This document shows, one piece after another, positions 9,081 to 20,046 of a stretch of 64,000 bases of DNA. Within the stretch, counting starts at the first letter, position 1; each line of letters opens with the position of its first letter. Position numbers and translations under genes: made by a program. The notes beneath the pieces were generated by a model. It was not told where the DNA came from. It saw only the letters and a list, made by a program, of their open reading frames with translations, and ran no database searches. Source of the DNA: JAYRSJ01 sp041920215 (GTDB lineage Bacteria > Pseudomonadota > Gammaproteobacteria > Burkholderiales > Burkholderiaceae_C); contig JAYRSJ010000001.1 of assembly GCA_041920215.1 (NCBI GenBank), forward strand, positions 62,001 through 126,000, written 5' to 3'.

Positions 9081-9788
9081 TCAGAAGGCGGCCTTGACCG
9101 CCAGCACCAGACCGGACTTGCCCAGGTCCTTGTTGCCAGGGCCTACGTAGGCGTCGGTATCGGTACCCACCAGCGCGCCGCTGACGGTGATGTTGTCGAA
9201 GGCCTTGCTGAGCGTCAGCGAGTAGTCGGTGTAGGACGCAGCGCTGTTGCGCTTGACGCGCTGGTAGCCGAGATGCGGGGCCAGCATCAGGCCGTCACCC
9301 AGATCAAAGCTGGCCGACAGATCGAGGTAGCCGCTGCCCTTGCTGTCGGCGAAGCCGAACAGATTGCTGGTGCTGTGCGAGTACTTGGCGGTCACCGGGC
9401 CGTAGCTCAGCGCGCCGTAGAGCTCGGTGGTGTTGGCGCTGGGATTGAGCTTGTTGCTGGGGTACTGGTAGCTCAGCAGGCCAATGTCCAGGCTCAGCCC
9501 CTTGCTGATCTCGGTCTTGTAGCCGCCGTAGAGATCCACCTCGACGCCGGCATCGCCGCCCGCGTCCTTGATCCACTTGATCGTGGAGCCCCAGGCGCCC
9601 AGGTAGAAACCGCTGTCGTGGGCATAGTCGATGCCAGCTTGCAGGGCCGGCTTCAGGCGGGTCTGCGAGATGCCACGATAGCGGTAATCGCTGGTCGCGC
9701 CGGCGTTGAAGGAAACCTGGGCTTGGGCCGGCAGCGCGGCGGCCAGACTGAACGTGCTGACGAGCGCGGCGGCAAGAATCGACTTCAT
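9081..9788 (-). CDS. TorF family putative porin
   Basis: A 235-residue outer-membrane protein with a clear signal peptide ending in LPAQAQ, then beta-strand-rich sequence with alternating aromatic residues and a C-terminal phenylalanine, as expected of a barrel. It matches the TorF/TIGR02001 family of small putative porins (N-terminal SFNAGATSDYRYRGISQT). The ATG at 9788 has an AGGAG site seven bases upstream. It is the first gene of the operon with glnK and amtB, suggesting a role in passage of nitrogen compounds across the outer membrane during nitrogen starvation. That role is inference from context; specificity is unknown. Confidence 0.88.
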   Translation of the reverse strand: MKSILAAALVSTFSLAAALPAQAQVSFNAGATSDYRYRGISQTRLKPALQAGIDYAHDSGFYLGAWGSTIKWIKDAGGDAGVEVDLYGGYKTEISKGLSLDIGLLSYQYPSNKLNPSANTTELYGALSYGPVTAKYSHSTSNLFGFADSKGSGYLDLSASFDLGDGLMLAPHLGYQRVKRNSAASYTDYSLTLSKAFDNITVSGALVGTDTDAYVGPGNKDLGKSGLVLAVKAAF

Positions 9789-9844
9789 GACTGGACTCCT
9801 AGGATGGATGCGGAAGGGGGGGAAGATGACTTCGCCAGAGGCTT

Positions 9845-9860
9845 TGCAGCTTCCGTGCCA
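9845..9860 (-). promoter_or_regulatory. sigma-54 promoter for the porin-glnK-amtB operon
   Basis: On the minus strand the sequence TGGCACGGAAGCTGCA matches the sigma-54 consensus, with the invariant GG and GC doublets separated by exactly ten bases. The predicted transcription start is near 9834, giving a leader of about 46 bases before the porin ATG. The genes downstream are classic NtrC targets. Confidence 0.82.
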
Positions 9861-9903
9861 GCGGTCCGCCATCCCACGATCGCAGGCCCGTGCAGCCACC
9901 GAT

Positions 9904-9918
9904 GCACCAGCTTGGCGC
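9904..9918 (-). promoter_or_regulatory. NtrC-like enhancer site
   Basis: GCACCAGCTTGGCGC is a dyad differing at one position from the NtrC palindrome GCACCA-N3-TGGTGC. It is centred roughly 77 bases upstream of the predicted start of the sigma-54 promoter, within the range for an enhancer. Only one good site is seen, where two are common. Confidence 0.55.
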
Positions 9919-10034
9919 GGCAGCCCCAGCGGGCGGCAAGGGCGCACGCCCCGAATACGTGCATGGCCCAAAAACGGGCGCCACGGCGCACAATCGCTCC
10001 CAGCACGCCACAGCAGTCCAAGGGAGGACCGGCC

Positions 10035-11540
10035 ATGTCCCTGGCCCAAGTGCATAGCCGCGCGCTCGATGGTCTGCAGGCCGCGCCGGTCAGCGTCGAG
10101 GTTCATCTGGCCAATGGCCTGCCCTCCTTCAGCCTGGTGGGGCTGGCCGAGACCGAGGTGAAGGAAGCGCGCGAGCGGGTGCGCGCGGCCCTGCTCAACA
10201 GCGGCCTGGGCTTCCCCCACAACAAGCGCATCGTGGTCAACCTGGCCCCGGCCGAGCTGCCCAAGGAAGGCGGGCGTTTTGATCTGCCGATTGCGCTGGG
10301 TCTGCTAGCCGCCAGCGGACAGATCGATGCCAGCCCCCTGGCCGGGCTGGAATGTGCGGGCGAGCTCTCGCTGGCCGGCGAGCTGCGGCCGGTGCGCGGC
10401 GCGCTGGCGATGAGCCTGGCCCTGCGCCGCGAGGCCAGCCCGCGCCAGCTGGTGCTGCCGACCGCCAGCGCTGCCGAGGCCGCCCTGGTGCAGGGCGTGA
10501 CGGTCTGGCAGGCCAGCCATCTGCTGGACCTGGTGGCCGCCCTGCAGCCCGGCAGCGACGCCCCGCTGAGCCGGGCCGCAGCCCCGCCGCCGGGGCCGGC
10601 CCTGGCCGCACCCGATCTACGCGATATCAAGGGCCAGGCCGCCGCCAAGCGCGCGCTGGAAATCGCCGCGGCCGGCGAACACAGCCTGTTGCTGATCGGG
10701 CCGCCGGGCACCGGCAAGTCCATGCTGGCCCAGCGCCTGGCCGGCCTGCTGCCGCCGCTGAACGAGGACGAAGCCCTGGCCTCAGCCGCCGTGCTGAGTC
10801 TGGCCGGCCAGTTCCAGCCCGCCGACTGGGGCCGGCGCGTGCTTCGCAGCCCCCACCACAGCGCCTCCAGCGTGGCCCTGGTGGGCGGCGGATCACCGCC
10901 GCGGCCGGGCGAGATCTCGCTGGCCCAGCATGGGGTGCTCTTTCTCGACGAGTTGCCCGAGTTCCCGCGTGCCGCACTGGAGGCCCTGCGCGAGCCGCTG
11001 GAGAGCGGCCGCATCCATATCGCCCGGGCCGCACGCAGCAGCGAGTTCCCGGCCCGCTTCCTGCTGGTGGCCGCCATGAACCCCTGCCCCTGCGGGCAGC
11101 GCGGCAATCCGCAGGGCAGCTGCCGCTGCACGCCGGACCAGGTGGCGCGCTACCAGGGCAAGCTCAGCGGCCCCCTGCTGGACCGGCTGGACCTGCTGGT
11201 GGAGGTGCCGCTGCTGCCACCCGCCCAGCTGGCCGCCGCCCCCGATGGCGAGCCCAGTGCCGCCGTGGCCAGCCGGGTGGCCGCGGCAAGGCGGCGGGCG
11301 CTGCATCGCCAAGGCTGCTGCAACAGCCAGCTGAGCCCGGCCCAGCTGGACCAGCTCAGCCAGCTCGGCGCCGCCGCCCAGACCCTGCTGCAGCGCGCCG
11401 CCGGCCAGCTGGGCTGGTCGGGACGCGGCTACCACCGCGTGCTGCGGGTGGCGCGCAGCATTGCCGATCTGGCCGGCAGTGCCGCGATCGAGCCCGCGCA
11501 TATGGCCGAGGCCCTGCAGCTGCGGCGCGGCCTGGTCTGA
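10035..11540 (+). CDS. comM: ComM/YifB family Mg-chelatase-like AAA ATPase
   Basis: A 501-residue ATPase of the ComM family. In naturally competent bacteria ComM is a hexameric helicase that promotes branch migration when incoming DNA recombines. The N-terminal Lon-protease-like domain (HLANGLPSFSLVGLAETEVKEAR region) is followed by an AAA core with Walker A GPPGTGKSM near residue 221, a Walker B LFLDELPEF, and a cysteine cluster MNPCPCGQRGNPQGSCRC typical of the family. An AGGGAGGA ribosome site precedes the ATG at 10035. It is divergent from the nitrogen operon and convergent with the ankyrin gene. The protein is widespread also in bacteria not known to be competent. Confidence 0.93.
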   Translation: MSLAQVHSRALDGLQAAPVSVEVHLANGLPSFSLVGLAETEVKEARERVRAALLNSGLGFPHNKRIVVNLAPAELPKEGGRFDLPIALGLLAASGQIDASPLAGLECAGELSLAGELRPVRGALAMSLALRREASPRQLVLPTASAAEAALVQGVTVWQASHLLDLVAALQPGSDAPLSRAAAPPPGPALAAPDLRDIKGQAAAKRALEIAAAGEHSLLLIGPPGTGKSMLAQRLAGLLPPLNEDEALASAAVLSLAGQFQPADWGRRVLRSPHHSASSVALVGGGSPPRPGEISLAQHGVLFLDELPEFPRAALEALREPLESGRIHIARAARSSEFPARFLLVAAMNPCPCGQRGNPQGSCRCTPDQVARYQGKLSGPLLDRLDLLVEVPLLPPAQLAAAPDGEPSAAVASRVAAARRRALHRQGCCNSQLSPAQLDQLSQLGAAAQTLLQRAAGQLGWSGRGYHRVLRVARSIADLAGSAAIEPAHMAEALQLRRGLV

Positions 11541-11546
11541 AGCCGC

Positions 11547-11915
11547 TCAGCGCACCGGCCAGCAGCGTTGGAGCCAGGCGCGCCAGCCCCGCGCCGGTGC
11601 GGCCGCCGCATCCCAGGCCGCCTGACCCGCATGCGGCAGCAGCAGTGCCTGCCAACGCGCATCGCCGCTGCGCTGCGCCGCCTGCAGCGGCGTCATGCCA
11701 TCGGTCTCGGAAACCAGGCCGGGCGCGGCACCATGGGCCAGCAGCAGCTCGGCCGCACGGTGCTGTCCGGCCAGGATGGCGCCGACCAGGGCGGTGCACA
11801 TGAACTCGGGATGCTGGTAGTTCGGGTCTATGCCATTGCGCAGGTGGTAGCCCAGCAAGTCCTCGTCGCCGGCCAGGGCCGCCGCGTACATCTCTTTCCA
11901 GTCACCGCCCGACAT
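11547..11915 (-). CDS. small ankyrin-repeat protein
   Basis: A 122-residue soluble protein with two recognisable ankyrin units: CTALVGAILAGQHRAAELLLAHGAAP and the following unit containing GMTPLQAAQRSGD. Such repeats bind other proteins; no partner can be named. Start 11915 (MSGGDWKEMYAAAL) opens the conserved sequence; a longer reading frame runs back through the upstream glycine-zipper gene in another frame and is not credible. It lies 13 bases downstream of the glycine-zipper gene and may be cotranscribed. Its end is six bases from the converging comM. Confidence 0.8.
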   Translation of the reverse strand: MSGGDWKEMYAAALAGDEDLLGYHLRNGIDPNYQHPEFMCTALVGAILAGQHRAAELLLAHGAAPGLVSETDGMTPLQAAQRSGDARWQALLLPHAGQAAWDAAAAPARGWRAWLQRCWPVR

Positions 11916-11928
11916 GCTGCTGCCTGCC

Positions 11929-12399
11929 TCAGCGGCGCTGCAGGCGGCCGTCGCGCAGCAGCACGGTATCGCCGCGCTTGAGCTTGGGGTCGCTGCGCTG
12001 CTCGTGGTCCTGGGTGCTGCCGTCCTTGTTGACCAGGGAAATGATCCAGACACGGTAGCGCTTGTGCCGCTTCTCGATCTCATGACCGGCCATGCCGCCC
12101 GCCACCGCACCGCCGACGGTGGCGATCTTCTTGCCGCTGCCGCCGCCGATCTGGCTGCCCAGCAAGCCACCGACCACCGCACCGCCGACCGCGCCCAGGC
12201 CGCTGCCCTCGCCCTTGCGCTCCTCGGAACGCACGCCCGCCACCCAGGCGCACTCCTCGCACAGCCTGGCCAGCTGCTTGCTGCTGGGGCCGGCGGCCGG
12301 CTTGCTGTCTTGGGCCAGCGCGGGCCCGGCCGCGACCGACAGCACGAGCGCGGCCAGTGAGGCGCCGAGGGAAAGAGAGGCCATGGAGAGATGGTTCAT
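11929..12399 (-). CDS. glycine-zipper 2TM domain protein, exported
   Basis: A 156-residue exported protein with a signal peptide ending in GPALAQ. Residues about 67-105 form a Gly-rich hairpin of two hydrophobic segments (GAVGGAVVGGLLGSQIGGGSG, then a second glycine-rich unit ending at GGMAGHEIE), the glycine-zipper 2TM pattern of the Rickettsia 17 kDa antigen/SlyB-like group. The C-terminal domain (RYRVWIISLVNKDGS) is basic. These proteins are envelope-associated and often linked to stress responses, but their activity is not known. The signal peptide has no clear lipobox cysteine, so it appears periplasmic or inserted by the zipper rather than a lipoprotein. Confidence 0.85.
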   Translation of the reverse strand: MNHLSMASLSLGASLAALVLSVAAGPALAQDSKPAAGPSSKQLARLCEECAWVAGVRSEERKGEGSGLGAVGGAVVGGLLGSQIGGGSGKKIATVGGAVAGGMAGHEIEKRHKRYRVWIISLVNKDGSTQDHEQRSDPKLKRGDTVLLRDGRLQRR

Positions 12400-12441
12400 C
12401 GAGAGTCCTGGTTGACAGCCGACAGCATGCCACGGCCGCCT

Positions 12442-13968
12442 TCAGACCATGAAGCCCAGATCGCGCTGGCTGGCGTCGAAACGGCTGAGATTGGGGAAGA
12501 TGTCCAGCAGCGCGCCATCGCTGACACCCATCCAGCGTCCCAGCGTGGCGCCCAGCTGCTCGACCGAGGTCGTGGGCAGCAGGCTGCCGTTGTGCAGCTG
12601 GTCGGGGCTGCTGTCGAACTCGTTGTTATTGCTGTTCTTGAGGCCCAGCTGCGGAAAGCGGCCATAGAGATCGCGGCCGCGCACCGCGCCGCCCAGCACG
12701 AAGTGATGCCCCCCCCAGCCATGGTCGGTGCCGTCGCCATTGCTGGTGAAGGTGCGGCCGAAGTCCGAGGCGGTAAAGCTCGTCACCTGCTGGGCCACGC
12801 CCATCGCATTGAGCGTGCCGTCGAAATAGGCCAGCGCATGCGAGAGCCGCGCCATCAGATCGGCATGGGCGCGGTTCTGGCCATCGTGCGTGTCAAAGCC
12901 GCCCATGCTGACGAAGAAGACCTGCCGCTGCGTACCCAGCGCCGCGCGTGCCGCGATGGTGCGCGCCACCACCTGCAGCTGCTGGGCCAGCGGATTCAGC
13001 GCTAGGGCGCCGCTCAGCGGGTGGCGGTACTGCAGCAGCGGATCAGCCGCACCGGCGGCCAGACCCGGCGTGCCATGCGGTCCGGCCTCGGCCGGTGGCA
13101 GGGCCGCGCTGATCAGGGCCTCGGCGTCGATGGAGCGACCTACCACCGCGGCATGGTCGCGCCCCAGCAGATCGTCGCTGCGCATATCGCGCATCACCCG
13201 CTGCAAGTGCTGTCGCGCGGTGCTGGAGCCGAACAGGCTGCTGCCGCTGCCGCCTATGCGGATCGCGCCGCGGGTGCTGAGCTGGTACTGCAGCGTCTGG
13301 CGGCCGCTCAGGAAGACCGCATTGCCGCTGGCGGAGATGCTGGTGAACAGCGCCCGCTGATTGCCCGCGGCCAGCCGGTCGGCCAGCCGCCCGCCCCAAC
13401 CGGCGGTCGCGCCTTCAGCGCTGAGCGCCTGCCAAGTCGACTGCTGGTCGTTGTGCGAAAACAGGCGCGCCGGCTTGGCAAAGCCGTTCTGCTTGTACTG
13501 GGCCTTGCTGGTGGGCTGCAGCAAGGGGCCGATATTGGGCAGCACGGCCAGACGCCCGGCGGCGAAGAGATCACGCGCCCCGCTCATCAGCGGGTGCAAT
13601 GCGAAGCTGCGGCCCTGGGGCGCGATCGGGCTGATAGGCAGCACCCCGCCGAGACGCGCCGGCGAGCCCGCAGCGGCACCGCCGTCGGCCGGGGTGCCGG
13701 CGGCCAGCAGCGCGATCGAGTCCGGCACCTGCCGGCGCACCGCCTGGTAGGCGGTCCAGGACGGCGCATCGGTCGGCAGCACCATATTGAAGGCGTCGTT
13801 GCCGCCGAACAAGAAGATGCAGACCAGGGCCTTGTAGTCGCCCGCGCTCTGTGCACTGGCCGTGCCCAGGGCCGCGAGATTGAGGGCCAGCGGCGCGGCC
13901 GTGCCCAGCGAGGCCAGTGCGGCCCCGCCTTGCAGAAAGCCGCGGCGGCTCAGCAGAGTGGCAGTCAT
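12442..13968 (-). CDS. DUF1501 domain protein with Tat signal
   Basis: A 508-residue exported protein. The N-terminus carries a twin-arginine signal (SRRGFLQGGAALASLG), implying folding in the cytoplasm before export. The body matches DUF1501, a sulfatase/alkaline-phosphatase-like fold family, with KALVCIFLFGGNDAFNMV near residue 47, FSHNDQQSTWQ, and VFFVSMGGFDTHDGQ plus TDHGWGGHHFVLGG near the C-terminus. The gene is ten bases downstream of a DUF1800 gene, the usual partner across many proteobacteria and planctomycetes. The pair is thought to handle extracellular or surface material, but no reaction is established. Confidence 0.9.
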   Translation of the reverse strand: MTATLLSRRGFLQGGAALASLGTAAPLALNLAALGTASAQSAGDYKALVCIFLFGGNDAFNMVLPTDAPSWTAYQAVRRQVPDSIALLAAGTPADGGAAAGSPARLGGVLPISPIAPQGRSFALHPLMSGARDLFAAGRLAVLPNIGPLLQPTSKAQYKQNGFAKPARLFSHNDQQSTWQALSAEGATAGWGGRLADRLAAGNQRALFTSISASGNAVFLSGRQTLQYQLSTRGAIRIGGSGSSLFGSSTARQHLQRVMRDMRSDDLLGRDHAAVVGRSIDAEALISAALPPAEAGPHGTPGLAAGAADPLLQYRHPLSGALALNPLAQQLQVVARTIAARAALGTQRQVFFVSMGGFDTHDGQNRAHADLMARLSHALAYFDGTLNAMGVAQQVTSFTASDFGRTFTSNGDGTDHGWGGHHFVLGGAVRGRDLYGRFPQLGLKNSNNNEFDSSPDQLHNGSLLPTTSVEQLGATLGRWMGVSDGALLDIFPNLSRFDASQRDLGFMV

Positions 13969-13978
13969 GCGGCGCTCC

Positions 13979-15727
13979 TCACTTCAGAACCAGATACTCG
14001 GGGGATACCAGCGCCAGCAAGACCGCCAGCTGGGCACGGTTGCGGCGCTGCAGCTCCACCGTCTGCAGATTGGAGGCATCGCCCTTCACGCTGTCCAGGC
14101 GCACCGACTCGACCGCCTGCTGTATCTCGGCCTTCAGCGCGCTGTTGGCGCGCGCGCCCAATAGGCGCTGACTGACCCGCTCGACCAGCTCGACCGGCTT
14201 GTCGGCCAGGGTCAGCTCGGTCGCCAGATCGAGCTGCACGTCCTTGCGCGGCGCATTCCAGTCGTAGCCGCGCTGGCCAAAGCCGCTGCGCACCCCGTCC
14301 ATCATGTAGTTGGCATAGCCGGCCACCGAGGTTTCGTGCACCAGCTGCAGCTCCGGCATGGTCAGCTGACGCGCGCCGGTCTCGCTGCCCGGTGCCACAT
14401 AGCCGGGCCGGTAGAAGTTGAAGACCGAGGGCGAGCGCAGCGGCGACTGGCCCAGGGCGCTGGACGGGTCGTCGGTGCTGCCGATCAGCCAGCTGCCGCT
14501 GTCGCTGCGGGCGCCCAGGGCGCGCAGCGCTTGCGTCAGGCGCAGCACCGGCTCCTGCAGCTTGCCGCCGGCGCTACCGGCCGGTGCGCGGGCCTCGGGG
14601 TCCAGCAGGATGGCCTTGAGCATGGCCCGCATATCGCCCTGGCTGCCGAAGGCCCGCGACACCCGCTCCACATAGGCCGGGCTGGGATGGCTGCCGACCA
14701 GGCGCTGGATCAGCTGCCGGCCGATGAAGGGGCCAACGTTCGGATGGCCGGCCAGCACGTCCAGCGCGACCCGCAGGCTGGCGCTCGGATCGGCCTTGCT
14801 CTGCGGCGCCACGGTCTGGCCCAGGAACTTTTTCTCGCTGAGCGAGTGGAACTGGCTGTAGCCCTGCATGGGCCGGGTCAGCCGGTCGGCGCTGCAGTAG
14901 TCGGGGCACCAGCCCCAGAAGCGCCCGTCGGCGCTGTCCGGCCCGTCCCAGCTCCAGCCGGTGAAGACCTTGGCCAGGCCGGCGATGTCCTCCGCCCCAT
15001 AGCTGGCCAGGGCCTGGCCGCCGCTGCCGTTCTTGACGCTGCCGTCGGCATTGAGCTCGCTCAGCCCGATGGAGAAGAGTTGCATCACCTCGCGGGCGAA
15101 GTTCTCGTCCGGCACACGGCCGGTCCGCGGGTCTTCCTTCTGGTTCTTCAGATGCGAGAGATACAGGCCCATCACCGGATGGCGGGCCACCTGCTCCAGC
15201 AGGCTGCGGTAGTTGCCCGTGCCCTCGCGGGCCAGCATGTCCAGATAGGCGGCCACGCCGCGCGCCTTGTCGGCCACATTGTCCTGAGCCATCGAGACTA
15301 CGAAGATCTGCGACAGCGCGTAGGCCAGGCGTTGGCGCAGCTGGTCCTCACCGGTGACGGCGACCTTGTAGAAGGAGTCCAGCACCTCGCGGCTGCCGGC
15401 GCTGCCCTCGGGCTTGCCGGCCTTGATGCGGGCGTCCGCGGCGTCCCAGTTGGCCAGGTGCGAGCTGGCCGGCGCGGCCAGCTGGGCGTCTATCCAGGGC
15501 TCGTAGCCCAGGCTCATCACCCGCTCGATCTCGGCCTCGGTGGGGCCGAAGCTAGCCTGCAGCAGGAAGCGGCGGGCCTCCTCGCGGTTGGCGGGCTTGG
15601 CCACCACCGGCGGCGTCGGCACCGGGGCGGGCGCTGCGGCCTCACCGCCGCCACCACCACCGCAGGCAACCAGCGCCCCGCTCAGCGCCAGCACCCACAC
15701 CCACACCCACGATCTCATGCTGCCCAT
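13979..15727 (-). CDS. DUF1800 domain lipoprotein
   Basis: About 582 residues. The N-terminus has a short hydrophobic signal ending in the lipobox LVAC and a glycine run, so it is probably a lipoprotein. The rest matches DUF1800 with AARRFLLQASFGPTE-like start (EEARRFLLQASFGPTEAEI), the central VPDENFAREVMQLFSIGL and the C-terminal SPSVFNFYRPGY. Three starts are possible (GTG 15733, ATG 15727, ATG 15718); 15727 is taken because a G-rich ribosome site lies just upstream, but 15718 opens the signal equally well. It is immediately upstream of the DUF1501 gene in a likely two-gene operon. Function unknown. Confidence 0.88.
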   Translation of the reverse strand: MGSMRSWVWVWVLALSGALVACGGGGGGEAAAPAPVPTPPVVAKPANREEARRFLLQASFGPTEAEIERVMSLGYEPWIDAQLAAPASSHLANWDAADARIKAGKPEGSAGSREVLDSFYKVAVTGEDQLRQRLAYALSQIFVVSMAQDNVADKARGVAAYLDMLAREGTGNYRSLLEQVARHPVMGLYLSHLKNQKEDPRTGRVPDENFAREVMQLFSIGLSELNADGSVKNGSGGQALASYGAEDIAGLAKVFTGWSWDGPDSADGRFWGWCPDYCSADRLTRPMQGYSQFHSLSEKKFLGQTVAPQSKADPSASLRVALDVLAGHPNVGPFIGRQLIQRLVGSHPSPAYVERVSRAFGSQGDMRAMLKAILLDPEARAPAGSAGGKLQEPVLRLTQALRALGARSDSGSWLIGSTDDPSSALGQSPLRSPSVFNFYRPGYVAPGSETGARQLTMPELQLVHETSVAGYANYMMDGVRSGFGQRGYDWNAPRKDVQLDLATELTLADKPVELVERVSQRLLGARANSALKAEIQQAVESVRLDSVKGDASNLQTVELQRRNRAQLAVLLALVSPEYLVLK

Positions 15728-15844
15728 ACCCACCCCCAGCGACTGCGGGCGCCGCCAGGGGCGCCTCTTCAGCCCGAACTCTAGTCAAGCTCAAGGCCGG
15801 GCCGGGGCAAGCGCCGGCGCGAGATGTAAGCGGCGGTGAATGCC

Positions 15845-18580
<2,736 letters not shown>

Positions 18581-18649
18581 GGCGGCCTCGGGCATCAAGC
18601 AGGGCTGGATGGGGCCGCAGGCTCACCGCGGCCACATCATGCTGTGGAT

Positions 18650-18730
18650 CGGTGAGCGTCGTTGGGCTGCCGGCTTGACCGGCATCAGGTTCGAGCCTGG
18701 CGGATGATCCGTCGCAACGCTCCTCGAACG
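18650..18730 (-). promoter_or_regulatory. S-adenosylhomocysteine (SAH) riboswitch controlling metH
   Basis: On the minus strand, 70-150 bases before the metH start, lies a structured element with P1 GTTCGAG (18729-18723) pairing to CTCGAAC (18695-18689), the conserved core GAGGAGCGTTGC and GCCAGGCTCG, and a downstream CAACGACGCTCACC that can pair with GAGCGTTG to close the pseudoknot. This is the layout of the SAH riboswitch, known upstream of ahcY, metH and metF in beta- and gammaproteobacteria. SAH binding normally turns expression on, speeding homocysteine recycling. Confidence 0.88.
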
Positions 18731-18824
18731 TGGCGGATTTTACGCGCGCCCCGGCGCCAGGCTTCGCAAATCCTCAAGCCGGGCTGCGGCTGGGCCGACA
18801 ATGCCGAGGAGAGGAAAAGATATC

Positions 18825-20033
18825 TTGGACCTAGTCCCCCTGCCCCCCCACAGCCTGCGTCTGGGCCAGGTGCTGAGCTTCTCGGTGCGCGACGCCGAGG
18901 GCAAGCTGCTGATCGCCAGCGGCCAGGTGCTGCAGAACACGCCGCTGGTGCAGGGCCTGATCGAGCGTGGCGCCTGGGTGCTGGCCCACGAGACCAAGGA
19001 GTACCAGCGCGCGATGGCGCACAAGATGGACACCTTGATGCACCAGGGGGCGACGCTGGGCGATATCGCTCGGGTCAAGGCCGAGTTCCGCCAGGACAAG
19101 CCGGGTGCGGCCGCGGCGCCCGCCACGCCCGCCAGCCAGTTCGCCGCCTGGGCCGACCTGCAGCTGCGCGCGCACACCCTGCTGCGCGAGCCCCGGGCCG
19201 AGGACTTCGAGCCGCGCTTCGAGGCCATCGTCCAGGACATGCTGCAGCGCCTGCAGCAGCAGCCCGAGATGAGCCTGCTGCTGCTGATCTTCGAGGCCAG
19301 CCAGGACTTCCAGAGCTACAGCGCCCGCCACGGCCTGCTGAGCCTGGCCCTGTGCGAGCTCGGCGCCCGCCAGCTCGGCTGGCCCGAGGACATCCGCCTG
19401 GTGCTGGCGCGCGCCGCCCTGTCGATGAACATCAGCATCAGCGCGCTGCAGGACCGCCTGGCGGCGCTGGCCGACCGGCCCAGCGAGCTGCACCGCCGCG
19501 AGATCGCCGCCCACGGCGATGCCAGCGCCGAGCTGCTGCAGCGCCTGGGTGTGCGAGATTCGCTGTGGCTGCAGGTGGTGCGTCTGCACCACGAGGCCGG
19601 GCCCGGTGCGCTGGCCGAGCGCAGCATGGCCGAGCAGATGGCGCGGCTGCTGCGCCGGGTCGATCTCTACGGCGCCCGGCTGAGCCCGCGCAAGGCGCGC
19701 AAGGCCTTGTCGGCCGCAGCCGCCGCGCGTGCCGCCTATCTGGACGAGCTGGGCAAGCCCGACGAGGCCGGCGCCGCGCTGATCAAGGCGGTGGGGCTCT
19801 ATCCGCCCGGCTCGCTGGTGCGCCTGGCCCATGGCGAGGTGGGCATCGTCGCGCGGCGCGGCCACAGCGCCAACGAACCCCTGGTCGCCTCGCTGCTGGG
19901 CAAGAGCGGTGCGCCGCTGTCCGAGCCTGTGCCGCGCGATACCCGCCTGGCCGCCCATGCGATCAGCGCCAGCCTGGCGCCGCATGAGCTCAAGCTCTTC
20001 GTCAACCTGGAAAAGCTGCTGAAGCTGTACTGA
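18825..20033 (+). CDS. degenerate HD-GYP-like protein
   Basis: About 402 residues, cytoplasmic. The overall shape matches HD-GYP cyclic-di-GMP phosphodiesterases: an N-terminal region LRLGQVLSFSVRDAEGKLL, then the HD-type helical domain, then a C-terminal GLYPPGSLVRLAHGEVGIV segment typical of the class. The catalytic residues are largely missing: the expected HDIGK stretch reads LSMNISI, and HHE is present but the GYP signature is gone. It is therefore probably not an enzyme and may bind a nucleotide or partner. A TTG at 18825 preceded by GAGGAGAGG looks a better start than ATG 18801. It is divergent from metH. Confidence 0.7.
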   Translation: MDLVPLPPHSLRLGQVLSFSVRDAEGKLLIASGQVLQNTPLVQGLIERGAWVLAHETKEYQRAMAHKMDTLMHQGATLGDIARVKAEFRQDKPGAAAAPATPASQFAAWADLQLRAHTLLREPRAEDFEPRFEAIVQDMLQRLQQQPEMSLLLLIFEASQDFQSYSARHGLLSLALCELGARQLGWPEDIRLVLARAALSMNISISALQDRLAALADRPSELHRREIAAHGDASAELLQRLGVRDSLWLQVVRLHHEAGPGALAERSMAEQMARLLRRVDLYGARLSPRKARKALSAAAAARAAYLDELGKPDEAGAALIKAVGLYPPGSLVRLAHGEVGIVARRGHSANEPLVASLLGKSGAPLSEPVPRDTRLAAHAISASLAPHELKLFVNLEKLLKLY

Positions 20034-20046
20034 GCCGCGGCCGGCC

